Assembly (NCBI GenBank): GCA_964020085.1
Contig: OZ026599.1
Span: 29,233,033-29,297,032 of the forward strand
Direction of reading: 5' to 3'
Origin: Micromussa lordhowensis
Taxonomy: Eukaryota > Cnidaria > Anthozoa > Scleractinia > Lobophylliidae
DNA: 64,000 nt
Made by a program: the position numbers and the translations under genes. This document shows, in pieces, positions 51,391 through 61,580 of this stretch (positions are counted from its first letter, which is position 1; every line of letters begins with the position of its first letter). The notes beneath the pieces were generated by a model. It worked only from the letters and a program-made list of their open reading frames with translations, made no database searches and had not been told where the DNA came from.

Positions 51391-54300
51391 GTTAGGACAT
51401 GATGGCATTCGCGCCAGGGTGTTTTTTCTGGCCTTCTTTTTGCAGAAGTTTGACCTGCTTCCAACTTTGCAGAATTTCAGAAAACGCGCGCTGGGGGTCC
51501 CGTTGGCAAATTTGACATACCTCGGCTCCACGGGCACTTTTAGAGGCGCGGTTTGCAGCAAAATGTTGTGCTAGGTTGGCAATTTTAAGGAAATCCTAGT
51601 TAGGACATGATGGGATTCGCGCCAGGGTGTTTTTTTCTGGCCTTCTTTTTGCAGGAGTTTGACCTGCTCCCAACTTTGCAGAATTTCAGAAAACGCGCGC
51701 TGGGGGTCCCCTTGGCAAATTTGACATAGCTCGGCTCCACGGGCACTTTTAGAGGCGTGGTTTCTAGCAAAATGTTGTGCTGGGTTTACACTTCAAGGAA
51801 ATCTTAGTTAAGACATGATGGCATTCGCGCCAGGGTGTTTTTTCTGGCCTTCTTTTTGCAGGAGTTTGACCTGCTCCCAACTTTGCAGAATTTCAGAAAA
51901 CGCGCGCTGGGGGTCCCCTTGGCAAATTTGACATAGCTCGGCTCCACGGGCACTTTTAGAGGCGCGGTTTGCAGCAAAATGTTGTGCTAGGATGGCACTT
52001 TAAGGAAATCTAGATTAGGACTTGATGGCATTCGCACCAGGGTGTTTTTTCTGGCCTTCTTTTTGCAGAAGTTTGACCTGCTTCCAACTTTGCAGAATTT
52101 CAGAAAACGCGCGCTGGGGGTCCCCTTGGCAAGTTTGACATAGCTCGGCTCCACGGGCACTTTTAGAGGCGTGGTTTCTAGCAAAATGTTGTGCTGGGTT
52201 TACACTTTAAGGAAATCTTAGTTAAGACATGATGGCATTCGCGCCAGGGTGTTTTTTCTGGCCTTCTTTTTGCAGGAGTTTGACCTGCTCCCAACTTTGC
52301 AGAATTTCAGAAAACGCGCGCTGGGGGTCCCCTTGGCAAATTTGACATAGCTCGGCTCCACGGGCACTTTTAGAGGCGCGGTTTGCAGCAAAACGTTGTG
52401 CTAGGTTGGCACTTTAAGAAAATTTTAGTTAGGACATGATGGCATTCGCGCCAGTGTGTTTTTTTCTGGCCTTCTTTTTGCAGGAGTTTGACCTGCTCCC
52501 AACTTTGCAGAATTTCAGAAAACGCGCGCTGGGGGTCCCCTTGGCAAATTTGACATAGCTCGGCTCCACGGGCACTTTTAGAGGCGCGGTTTGCAGCAAA
52601 ACGTTGTGCTAGGTTGGAACTTTAAGGAAATTTTTGTTAGGACATGATGGCATTCGCGCCAGGGTGTTTTGTCTTGCCTTCTTTTTGCAGGAGTTTGACC
52701 TGCTCCCAACTTTGCAGAATTTCAGAAAACGCGCGCTGGGGTCCCCTTGGCAAATTTGACATAGCTCGGCTCCACGGGCACTTTTAGAGGCGCGGTTTGC
52801 AGCAAAACGTTGTGCTAGGTTGGAACTTTAAGGAAATTTTTGTTAGGACATGATGGCATTCGCGCCAGGGTGTTTTGTCTGGCCTTCTTTTTGCAGGAGT
52901 TTGACCTGCTCCCAACTTTGCAGAATTTCAGAAAACGCGCGCTGGGGTCCCCTTGGCAAATTTGACATAGCTCGGCTCCACGGGCACTTTTAGAGGCGCG
53001 GTTTGCAGCAAAATGTTGTGCTAGGTTGGCACTTCAAGAAAATCCTAGTTAGGACATGATGGCAATTGCGCCAGGGTGTTTTTGTGGCCTTCTTTTTGCA
53101 GGAGTTTCACCTGCTCTCAACTTTGCAGAATTTCAGAAAACGCGCGCTGGGGGTCCCGTTGGCAAATTTGACATAGCTCGGCTCCACGGGCACTTTTAGA
53201 GGCGCGGTTTGCAGCAAAATGTTGTGCTAGGTTGGCAATTTTAAGGAAATCCTAGTTAGGACATGATGGGATTCGCGCCAGGGTGTTTTTTTCTGGCCTT
53301 CTTTTTGCAGGAGTTTGACCTGCTCCCAACTTTGCAGAATTTCAGAAAACGCGCGCTGGGGGTCCCCTTGGCAAATTTAACATAGCTCGGCTCCACGGGC
53401 ACTTTTAGAGGCGTGGTTTCTAGCAAAATGTTGTGCTGGGTTTACACTTCAAGGAAATCTTAGTTAAGACATGATGGCATTCGCGCCAGGGTGTTTTTTC
53501 TGGCCTTCTTTTTGCAGGAGTTTGACCTGCTCCCAACTTTGCAGAATTTCAGAAAACGCGCGCTGGGGGTCCCGTTGGCAATTTTGACATACCTCGGCTC
53601 CACGGGCACTTTTAGAGGCGCGGTTTGCAGCAAAATGTTGTGCTAGGTTGGCAATTTTAAGGAAATCCTAGTTAGGACATGATGGGATTCGCGCCAGGGT
53701 GTTTTTTTCTGGCCTTCTTTTTGCAGGAGTTTGACCTGCTCCCAACTTTGCAGAATTTCAGAAAACGCGCGCTGGGGGTCCCCTTGGCAAATTTAACATA
53801 GCTCGGCTCCACGGGCACTTTTAGAGGCGTGGTTTCTAGCAAAATGTTGTGCTGGGTTGACACTTTAAGGAAATCTTAGTTAAGACATGATGGCATTCGC
53901 GCCAGGGTGTTTTTTCTGGCCTTCTTTTTGCAGGAGTTTGACCTGCTCCCAACTTTGCAGAATTTCAGAAAACGCGCGCTGGGGGTCCCCTTGGCAAATT
54001 TGACATAGCTCGGCTCCACGGGCACTTTTAGAGGCGCGGTTTGCAGCAAAACGTTGTGCTAGGTTGGAACTTTAAGGAAATTTTTGTTAGGACATGATGG
54101 CATTCGCGCCAGGGTGTTTTGTCTGGCCTTCTTTTTGCAGGAGTTTGACCTGCTCCCAACTTTGCAGAATTTCAGAAAACGCGCGCTGGGGTCCCCTTGG
54201 CAAATTTGACATAGCTCGGCTCCACGGGCACTTTTAGAGGCGCGGTTTGCAGCAAAACGTTGTGCTAGGTTGGAACTTTAAGGAAATTTTTGTTAGGACA

Positions 54301-54500
54301 TGATGGCATTCGCGCCAGGGTGTTTTGTCTGGCCTTCTTTTTGCAGGAGTTTGACCTGCTCCCAACTTTGCAGAATTTCAGAAAACGCGCGCTGGGGTCC
54401 CCTTGGCAAATTTGACATAGCTCGGCTCCACGGGCACTTTTAGAGGCGCGGTTTGCAGCAAAATGTTGTGCTAGGTTGGCACTTCAAGAAAATCCTAGTT
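51391..54500. repeat. 15-monomer HOR, copy B (16 monomers after one gain)
   Basis: Matches copy A at +3,107 up to about 54,240. It then has one additional 'aaaacgttgtgc...ggaactttaagg' unit, after which the matching offset becomes 3,313. Its near identity with copy A makes this one of the youngest events in the window; a duplicated assembly path would look the same. Confidence 0.88.
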
Positions 54501-55103
54501 AGGACATGATGGCATTTGCGCCAGGGTGTTTTTGTGGCCTTCTTTTTGCAGGAGTTTGACCTGCTCTTAACTTTGCAGAATTTCAGAAAACGCGCGCTGG
54601 GGGTCCCCTTGGCAAATTGGACATAGCTCGGCTCCACGGGCACTTTTAGAGGCGCGGTTTGCAGCAAAACGTTGTGCTAGGTTGGCACTTTAAGGAAATT
54701 TTTGTTAGGACATGATGGCATTCGCGCCAGGGTGTTTTGTCTGGCCTTCTTTTTGCAGGAGTTTGACCTGCTCCCAACTTTGCAGAATTTCAGAAAACGC
54801 GCGCTGGGGGTCCCCTTGGCAAATTTGACATAGCTCGGCTTCACGGGCACTTTTAGAGCCGCGGTTTGCAGCAAAATGTTGTGCTAGGTTGGCAGTTCAA
54901 GAAAATCTTAGTTAGAACAAGATGGCATTTGCGCCAGGGTGTTTTTGTGGCCTTCTTTTTGCAGGAGTTTGACCTGCTCTCAACTTTGCAGAATTTCAGA
55001 AAACGCGCGCTGGGGGTCCCCTTGGCAAATTTGACATAGCTCGGCTCCACGGGCACTTTTAGAGGCGCGGTTTGCAGCAAAATGTTGTGCTAGGTTGGCA
55101 CTT

Positions 55104-55124
55104 TAAGGAAATTTTAGTTAGGAC
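55104..55124. other. Hypervariable zone of the monomer (unit positions 29-49)
   Basis: Shown on the reference unit. Across the array, position 29 alternates among T, C and G ('cttTaag', 'cttCaag', 'cttGaag'). Positions 38-39 take most pairs of C, G and T (aaatTTtag, CCtag, CTtag, GTtag, GCtag, TGtag, TCtag, CGtag), with A rare. Positions 46-47 appear as GG, AG, CG, GA or AA before 'aca'. The sequence on either side is nearly fixed. Much of what separates otherwise near-identical duplicated blocks falls here. The cause, whether mutation, exchange or read error, is unknown. Confidence 0.8.
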
Positions 55125-55167
55125 ATGATGGCATTCGCGCCAGGGTGTTTTTTCTGGCCTTCTTTTT

Positions 55168-55184
55168 GCAGGAGTTTGACCTGC
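55168..55184. other. Conserved dyad GCAGG-N7-CCTGC in each monomer
   Basis: Unit positions 93-109 read 'gcaggagtttgacctgc', with perfect 5-bp inverted arms around a 7-base centre. Most units keep it intact. The commonest variants are 'gcagaag', 'gcaagag' and 'gcacgag' in the left arm and 'gacttgc' in the right arm. It sits at the start of the best-conserved half of the unit, which would suit a protein-binding site, but no known binding protein can be assigned from sequence. Confidence 0.55.
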
Positions 55185-55211
55185 TCCCAACTTTGCAGAA
55201 TTTCAGAAAAC

Positions 55212-55228
55212 GCGCGCTGGGGGTCCCC
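55212..55228. other. GCGCGC core and GGGGTCCCC palindrome in each monomer
   Basis: Unit positions 137-142 are GCGCGC inside the alternating purine-pyrimidine run 'acgcgcgc', followed by T and a near-palindrome GGGGTCCCC at 145-153. The G run varies: 'ctggggtcccc', one G shorter, marks several HOR members (for example 15,25x, 19,19x and 49,63x). The GCGCGC is broken in some units, for example 'cgcggtggggg' at 43-47 kb and 'acgctttggggg' near 56,537. No function is known. Confidence 0.6.
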
Positions 55229-56111
55229 TTGGCAAATTTGACATAGCTCGGCTCCACGGGCACTTTTAGAGGCGCGGTTTGCAGCAAAACGTTGTGCTAG
55301 GTTGGCACTTTAAGGAAATTTTTGTTAGGACATGATGGCATTCGCGCCAGGGTGTTTTGTCTGGCCTTCTTTTTGCAGGAGTTTGACCTGCTCCCAACTT
55401 TGCAGAATTTCAGAAAACGCGCGCTGGGGGTCCCCTTGGCAAATTTGACAGAGCTCGGCTCCACGGGCACTTTTAGAGGCGCGGTTTGCAGCAAAATGTT
55501 GTGCTAGGTTGGCACTTGAAGAAAATCCTAGTTAGGACATGATGGCATTTGCGCCAGGGTGTTTTTTCTGGCCTTCTTTTTGCAGGAGTTTGACCTGCTC
55601 TCAACTTTGCAGAATTTCAGAAAACGCGCGCTGGGGGTCCCCTTGGCAAATTTGACATAGCTCGGCTCCACGGGCACTTTTAGAGGCGCGGTTTGCAGCA
55701 AAATGTTGTGCTAGGTTGGCACTTCAAGGAAATTTCCGTTAGGACATGATGGCATTCGCGCCAGGGTGATTTTTCTGGCCTTCTTTTTGCAGGAGTTTGA
55801 CCTGCTCATAACTTTGCAGAATTTCAGAAAACGCGCGCTGGGGGTCCCCTTGGCAAATTTGACATAGCTCGGCTCCACGGGCACTTTTAGACGCGCGGTT
55901 TGCAGCAAAAAGGTTGTGCTAGGTTGGCACTTTAAGGAAATTTTAGTTAGGACATGATGGCATTCGCGCCAGGGTGTTTTTTCTGGCCTTCTTTTTGCAG
56001 GAGTTTGACCTGCTCCCAACTTTGCAGAATTTCAGAAAACGCGCGCTGGGGGTCACCTTGGCAAATTTGACATAGCTCGGCTCCACGGGCACTTTTAGAG
56101 GCGCGGTTTGC

Positions 56112-56194
56112 AGCAAAATGTTGTGCTAGGTTGGCACTTCACATAGCTTTTGACATAGCTCGGCTCCACGGGCACTTTTAGAGGCGCGGTTTGC
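56112..56194. repeat. Truncated 83-bp monomer with templated filler, copy 1
   Basis: The unit runs from position 1 to 29 ('...ggcacttc'), then has nine bases 'acatagctt', then resumes at unit position 163 ('ttgacatagctcggctcc'). Positions 30-162 are missing (133 bp). The first eight filler bases equal unit positions 166-173 just beyond the junction, so the filler looks copied from its own flank. This deletion removes the T tract, dyad and GCGCGC core. The next unit begins with the variant 'gctgcaaaatg'. Confidence 0.93.
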
Positions 56195-56534
56195 TGCAAA
56201 ATGTTGTGCTAGGTTGGCACTTCAAGGAAATCTTAGTTAGGACATCATGGCATTCGCGCCAGGGTGTTTTTTCTGGCCTTCTTTTTGCAGGAGTTTGACC
56301 TGCTCCCAACTTTGCAAAATTTCAGAAAACGCGCGCTGGGGGTCCCCTTGGCAAATTTGACATAGCTCGGCTCCACGGGCACTTTTAGAGGCGCGGTTTG
56401 CAGCAAAATGTTGTGCTAGGTTAGCACTTTAAGGAAATCCTAGTTAGGACATGATGGCATTTGCGCCAGCGTGTTTTTCCTGGCCTTCTTTTTGCAGGAG
56501 TTTGACCTGCTCCCAACTTTGCAGAATTTCAGAA

Positions 56535-56545
56535 AACGCTTTGGG
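56535..56545. other. Monomer lacking the GCGCGC core
   Basis: Where other units read 'aaaacgcgcgctgggggtcc', this one reads 'aaaacgctttgggggtccc', so the alternating GC run and its palindrome are lost. It sits shortly after the first truncated unit. The matching position of the second copy lies beyond the window end, so I cannot say whether it is shared. Confidence 0.75.
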
Positions 56546-57213
56546 GGTCCCTTTGGCAAATTTGACATAGCTCGGCTCCACGGGCACTTTTAGAGGCGCG
56601 GTTTGCAGCAAAATGTTGTGCTAGGTTGGCACTTCAAGGAAATGTTAGTTAGGACATGATGGCATTCGCGCCAGGGTATTTTTTTCTGGCCTTCTTTTTG
56701 CAGGAGTTTGACCTGCTCCCAACTTTGCAGAATTTCAGAAAACGCGCGCTGGGGGTCCCCTTGGCAAATTTGACATAGCTCGGCTCCACGGGCACTTTTA
56801 GAGGCGCGGTTTGCAGCAAAATGTTGTGCTAGGTTGGCACTTTAAGAAAGTTTTAGTCAGGACATGATGGCATTTGCGCCAGGGTGTTTTTTCTGGCCTT
56901 CTTTTTGCAGGAGTTTGACCTGCTCCCAACTTTGCAGAATTTCAGAAAACGCGCGCTGGGGGTCAACTTGGCAAATTTGACATAGCTCGGCTCCACGGGC
57001 ACTTTTAGAGGCGCGGTTTGCAGCAAAATGTTGTGCTAGGTTGGCACTTGAAGGAAACCGTAGTTAGGACATGATGGCATTCGCGCCAGGGTGTTTTTTT
57101 TTTGGCCTTCTTTTTGCAGGAGTTTGACCTGCTCCCAACTTTGCAACATTTCAGAAAACGCGCGCTGGGGGTCCCCTTGGCAAATTTGACATAGCTCGGC
57201 TCCACGGGCACTT

Positions 57214-57854
57214 TTAGAGGCGCGGTTTGCAGCAAAATGTTGTGCTAGGTTGGCACTTGAAGGAAATCTTAGTTAGGATATGATGGCATTCGCGCCAGGG
57301 TAATTTTTCTGGCCTTTTTTTGCAGGAGTTTGACCTGCTCCCAACTTTGCAGAATTTCAGAAAACGCGCGGTGGGGGTCCCCTTGGCAAATTTGACATAG
57401 CTCGGCTCCACGGGCACTTTTAGAGGCGCGGTTTGCAGCAAAATGTTGTGCTAGATTGGCACTTCAAGCAAATCCTAGTTAAGACATGATGGCATTCGCG
57501 CCAGGGTGTTTTTTCTGGCCTTCTTTTTGCAGGAGTTTGACCTGCTCCCAACTTTGCAGAATTTCAGAAAACGCGCGCTGGGGGTCCCCTTGGCAAATTT
57601 GACATAGCTCGGCTCCACGGGCACTTTTAGAGGCGCGGTTTGCAGCAAAATGTTGTGCTAGGTTGGCACTTGAAGGAAATCTTAGTTAGGATATGATGGC
57701 ATTCGCGCCAGGGTAATTTTTCTGGCCTTTTTTTGCAGGAGTTTGACCTGCTCCCAACTTTGCAGAATTTCAGAAAACGCGCGGTGGGGGTCCCCTTGGC
57801 AAATTTGACATAGCTCGGCTCCACGGGCACTTTTAGAGGCGCGGTTTGCAGCAA
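57214..57854. repeat. 2-monomer tandem duplication (413-bp step)
   Basis: The unit with 'gggtaatttttctgg' and 'gcggtgggggtcc' is present at 57,214-57,441 and again at 57,627-57,854, with the 'gctagattggcacttcaag' unit between. The equivalent region at 47.2 kb has only one copy, so this gain occurred after, or only in, the right-hand duplicate. Confidence 0.82.
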
Positions 57855-60800
57855 AATGTTGTGCTAGATTGGCACTTCAAGCAAATCCTAGTTAAGACAT
57901 GATGGCATTCGCGCCAGGGTGTTTTTTCTGGCCTTCTTTTTGCAGGAGTTTGACCTGCTCCCAACTTTGCAGAATTTCAGAAAACGCGCGCTGGGGGTCC
58001 CCTTGGCAAATTTGACATAGCTCGGCTCCTCGGGCAGTTTTAGAGGCGCGGTTTGCAGCAAAATGTTGTGCTAGGTTAGCACTTTAAGGAAATTTAAGTT
58101 AAAAAATGATGGCATTCGCTCCAGGGTGTTTTTTCTGGCCTTTTTTTTGCAGGAGTTTGACCTGCTCCCAACTTTGCAGAATTTCAGAAAACGCGCGCTG
58201 GGGGTCCCCTTGGCAAATTTGACATACCTCGGCTCCGCGGGCACTTTTAGAGGCGCGGTTTGCAGAAAAATGTTGTGCTAGGTTAGCCCTTTAAGGAAAT
58301 TTTAGTTAAGACATGATGGCATTCGCGCCAGGGTGTTTTTTCTGGCCTTCTTTTTGCAGGAGTTTGACCTGCTCTTAACTTTGCAGAATTTCAGAAAACG
58401 CGCGCTGGGGGTCCCGTTGGCAAATTTGACATAGCTCGGCGCCACGGGCACTTTTAGAGGCGCGGTTTGCAGCAAAATGTTGTGCTAGGTTGGCACTTTA
58501 AGGAAATTTTGGTTAGGACATGATGGCATTCGCGCCAGGGGTTTTTTTTGGCCTTCTTTTTGCAGGAGTTTGACCTGCTCCCAACTTTGCAGAATTTCTG
58601 AAAACGCGCGCTGGGGGTCCCCTTGGCAAATTTGACATAGCTCGGCTCCACGGGCGCTTTTAGAGGCGCGGTTTGCAGCAAAATGTTGTGCTAGGTTGGC
58701 ACTTGAAAAAAATTGTAGTTAGGACATGATGGCATTCGCGCCAGGGTGTTTTTTCTGGCCTTCTTTTTGCAGAAGTTTGACCTGCTTCCAACTTTGCAGA
58801 ATTTCAGAAAACGCGCGCTGGGGGTCCCGTTGGCAAATTTGACATACCTCGGCTCCACGGGCACTTTTAGAGGCGCGGTTTGCAGCAAAATGTTGTGCTA
58901 GGTTGGCAATTTTAAGGAAATCCTAGTTAGGACATGATGGGATTCGCGCCAGGGTGTTTTTTTCTGGCCTTCTTTTTGCAGGAGTTTGACCTGCTCCCAA
59001 CTTTGCAGAATTTCAGAAAACGCGCGCTGGGGGTCCCCTTGGCAAATTTGACATAGCTCGGCTCCACGGGCACTTTTAGAGGCGTGGTTTCTAGCAAAAT
59101 GTTGTGCTGGGTTTACACTTCAAGGAAATCTTAGTTAAGACATGATGGCATTCGCGCCAGGGTGTTTTTTCTGGCCTTCTTTTTGCAGGAGTTTGACCTG
59201 CTCCCAACTTTGCAGAATTTCAGAAAACGCGCGCTGGGGGTCCCCTTGGCAAATTTGACATAGCTCGGCTCCACGGGCACTTTTAGAGGCGCGGTTTGCA
59301 GCAAAATGTTGTGCTAGGATGGCACTTTAAGGAAATCTAGATTAGGACTTGATGGCATTCGCACCAGGGTGTTTTTTCTGGCCTTCTTTTTGCAGAAGTT
59401 TGACCTGCTTCCAACTTTGCAGAATTTCAGAAAACGCGCGCTGGGGGTCCCCTTGGCAAGTTTGACATAGCTCGGCTCCACGGGCACTTTTAGAGGCGTG
59501 GTTTCTAGCAAAATGTTGTGCTGGGTTTACACTTTAAGGAAATCTTAGTTAAGACATGATGGCATTCGCGCCAGGGTGTTTTTTCTGGCCTTCTTTTTGC
59601 AGGAGTTTGACCTGCTCCCAACTTTGCAGAATTTCAGAAAACGCGCGCTGGGGGTCCCCTTGGCAAATTTGACATAGCTCGGCTCCACGGGCACTTTTAG
59701 AGGCGCGGTTTGCAGCAAAACGTTGTGCTAGGTTGGCACTTTAAGAAAATTTTAGTTAGGACATGATGGCATTCGCGCCAGTGTGTTTTTTTCTGGCCTT
59801 CTTTTTGCAGGAGTTTGACCTGCTCCCAACTTTGCAGAATTTCAGAAAACGCGCGCTGGGGGTCCCCTTGGCAAATTTGACATAGCTCGGCTCCACGGGC
59901 ACTTTTAGAGGCGCGGTTTGCAGCAAAACGTTGTGCTAGGTTGGAACTTTAAGGACATTTTTGTTAGGACATGATGGCATTCGCGCCAGGGTGTTTTGTC
60001 TGGCCTTCTTTTTGCAGGAGTTTGACCTGCTCCCAACTTTGCAGAATTTCAGAAAACGCGCGCTGGGGTCCCCTTGGCAAATTTGACATAGCTCGGCTCC
60101 ACGGGCACTTTTAGAGGCGCGGTTTGCAGCAAAACGTTGTGCTAGGTTGGAACTTTAAGGAAATTTTTGTTAGGACATGATGGCATTCGCGCCAGGGTGT
60201 TTTGTCTGGCCTTCTTTTTGCAGGAGTTTGACCTGCTCCCAACTTTGCAGAATTTCAGAAAACGCGCGCTGGGGTCCCCTTGGCAAATTTGACATAGCTC
60301 GGCTCCACGGGCACTTTTAGAGGCGCGGTTTGCAGCAAAATGTTGTGCTAGGTTGGCACTTCAAGAAAATCCTAGTTAGGACATGATGGCATTTGCGCCA
60401 GGGTGTTTTTGTGGCCTTCTTTTTGCAGGAGTTTGACCTGCTCTCAACTTTGCAGAATTTCAGAAAACGCGCGCTGGGGGTCCCGTTGGCAAATTTGACA
60501 TAGCTCGGCTCCACGGGCACTTTTAGAGGCGCGGTTTGCAGCAAAATGTTGTGCTAGGTTGGCAATTTTAAGGAAATCCTAGTTAGGACATGATGGGATT
60601 CGCGCCAGGGTGTTTTTTTCTGGCCTTCTTTTTGCAGGAGTTTGACCTGCTCCCAACTTTGCAGAATTTCAGAAAACGCGCGCTGGGGGTCCCCTTGGCA
60701 AATTTAACATAGCTCGGCTCCACGGGCACTTTTAGAGGCGTGGTTTCTAGCAAAATGTTGTGCTGGGTTTACACTTCAAGGAAATGTTAGTTAAGACATG

Positions 60801-61370
60801 ATGGCATTCGCGCCAGGGTGTTTTTTCTGGCCTTCTTTTTGCAGGAGTTTGACCTGCTCCCAACTTTGCAGAATTTCAGAAAACGCGCGCTGGGGGTCCC
60901 GTTGGCAAATTTGACATACCTCGGCTCCACGGGCACTTTTAGAGGCGCGGTTTGCAGCAAAATGTTGTGCTAGGTTGGCAATTTTAAGGAAATCCTAGTT
61001 AGGACATGATGGGATTCGCGCCAGGGTGTTTTTTTCTGGCCTTCTTTTTGCAGGAGTTTGACCTGCTCCCAACTTTGCAGAATTTCAGAAAACGCGCGCT
61101 GGGGGTCCCCTTGGCAAATTTAACATAGCTCGGCTCCACGGGCACTTTTAGAGGCGTGGTTTCTAGCAAAATGTTGTGCTGGGTTTACACTTTAAGGAAA
61201 TCTTAGTTAAGACATGATGGCATTCGCGCCAGGGTGTTTTTTCTGGCCTTCTTTTTGCAGGAGTTTGACCTGCTCCCAACTTTGCAGAATTTCAGAAAAC
61301 GCGCGCTGGGGGTCCCCTTGGCAAATTTGACATAGCTCGGCTCCACGGGCACTTTTAGAGGCGCGGTTTG
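57627..61370. repeat. 10,434-bp-offset copy of 47,193-50,936
   Basis: The order of about 18 distinguishable monomers is the same as in 47.2-50.9 kb. I counted roughly 14 differences. Five fall in unit positions 29-49 (for example 'aaatgttag' against 'aaatcttag' near 60,785, and 'aaggacatttttg' against 'aaggaaatttttg' near 59,955). The match ends near 61,374, where the sequence continues as a copy of the units near 49.28 kb instead. Confidence 0.87.
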
Positions 61371-61580
61371 CAGCAAAACGTTGTGCTAGGTTGGCACTTT
61401 AAGAAAATTTTAGTTACGACATGATGGCATTCGCGCCAGTGTGTTTTTTTCTGGCCTTCTTTTTGCAGGAGTTTGACCTGCTCCCAACTTTGCAGAATTT
61501 CAGAAAACGCGCGCTGGGGGTCCCCTTGGCAAATTTGACATAGCTCGGCTCCACGGGCACTTTTAGAGGCGCGGTTTGCA
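61371..61580. repeat. Bridging monomer between two duplication registers
   Basis: This unit ('gcactttaagaaaattttag', 'gttacgacatg', 'gccagtgtgttttttt') matches the type at 49,284 and 59,716, not the one expected from the +10,434 register. After it the array follows the +7,535 register relative to 54,045. It therefore marks a switch point between two exchange events. Confidence 0.65.

Larger units (their letters stand above)
55076..55282 (+). repeat. Reference monomer matching the consensus (207 bp)
   Basis: This unit appears to match the majority base at every position and is exactly 207 bp, so it serves as the type copy. Composition by hand count is 57 G, 45 C and 9 CpG, giving an observed/expected CpG ratio of about 0.73. 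In order it contains a 5' part 'agcaaaatgttgtgctaggt', the variable zone at 29-49, ATGATGGCATTCGCGCC at 50-66, a T6 tract at 73-78, a CAG/G site at 94-97, a dyad at 93-109, GCGCGC at 137-142, GGGGTCCCC at 145-153 and 'gctcggctccacgggcac' at 171-188. The length is near a nucleosome plus linker, common for satellites. Start phase and strand are arbitrary. Confidence 0.95.
54045..56465. repeat. 7,535-bp-offset block, copy 1
   Basis: Recurs at 61,580-64,000, where the window ends, so the full length of the duplication is not visible. I noticed about five differences in ~2.4 kb: near 54,841 (ttc/tcc), 54,916 (aag/atg), a base in 'gctaggttgg' near 55,090, another near 55,717, and 'gcgcggtt' against 'gcgctgtt'. 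It contains the truncated monomer at 56,112-56,194. Confidence 0.9.

Noticed and set aside
55134..55151. CENP-B box at unit positions 59-73 (TTCG-N4-A)
   Set aside because: The left half matches (TTCG, then A four bases later), but the required CGGG two bases further on reads GTGT, so only about 6 of the 9 essential bases agree.
55243..55350. tRNA- or SINE-like Pol III promoter (A-box-like 'tagctcggctcc', then TTCG...CC and a T6 terminator in the next unit)
   Set aside because: The A-box match is partial and the B-box match is poor (about 5 of 9 fixed positions). I could not see a tRNA fold, so chance resemblance is more likely.
56112..56194. Truncated monomer as a transposon insertion or target-site scar
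   Set aside because: No foreign sequence is present. The nine extra bases are explained by copying of the adjacent satellite sequence at a deletion junction.
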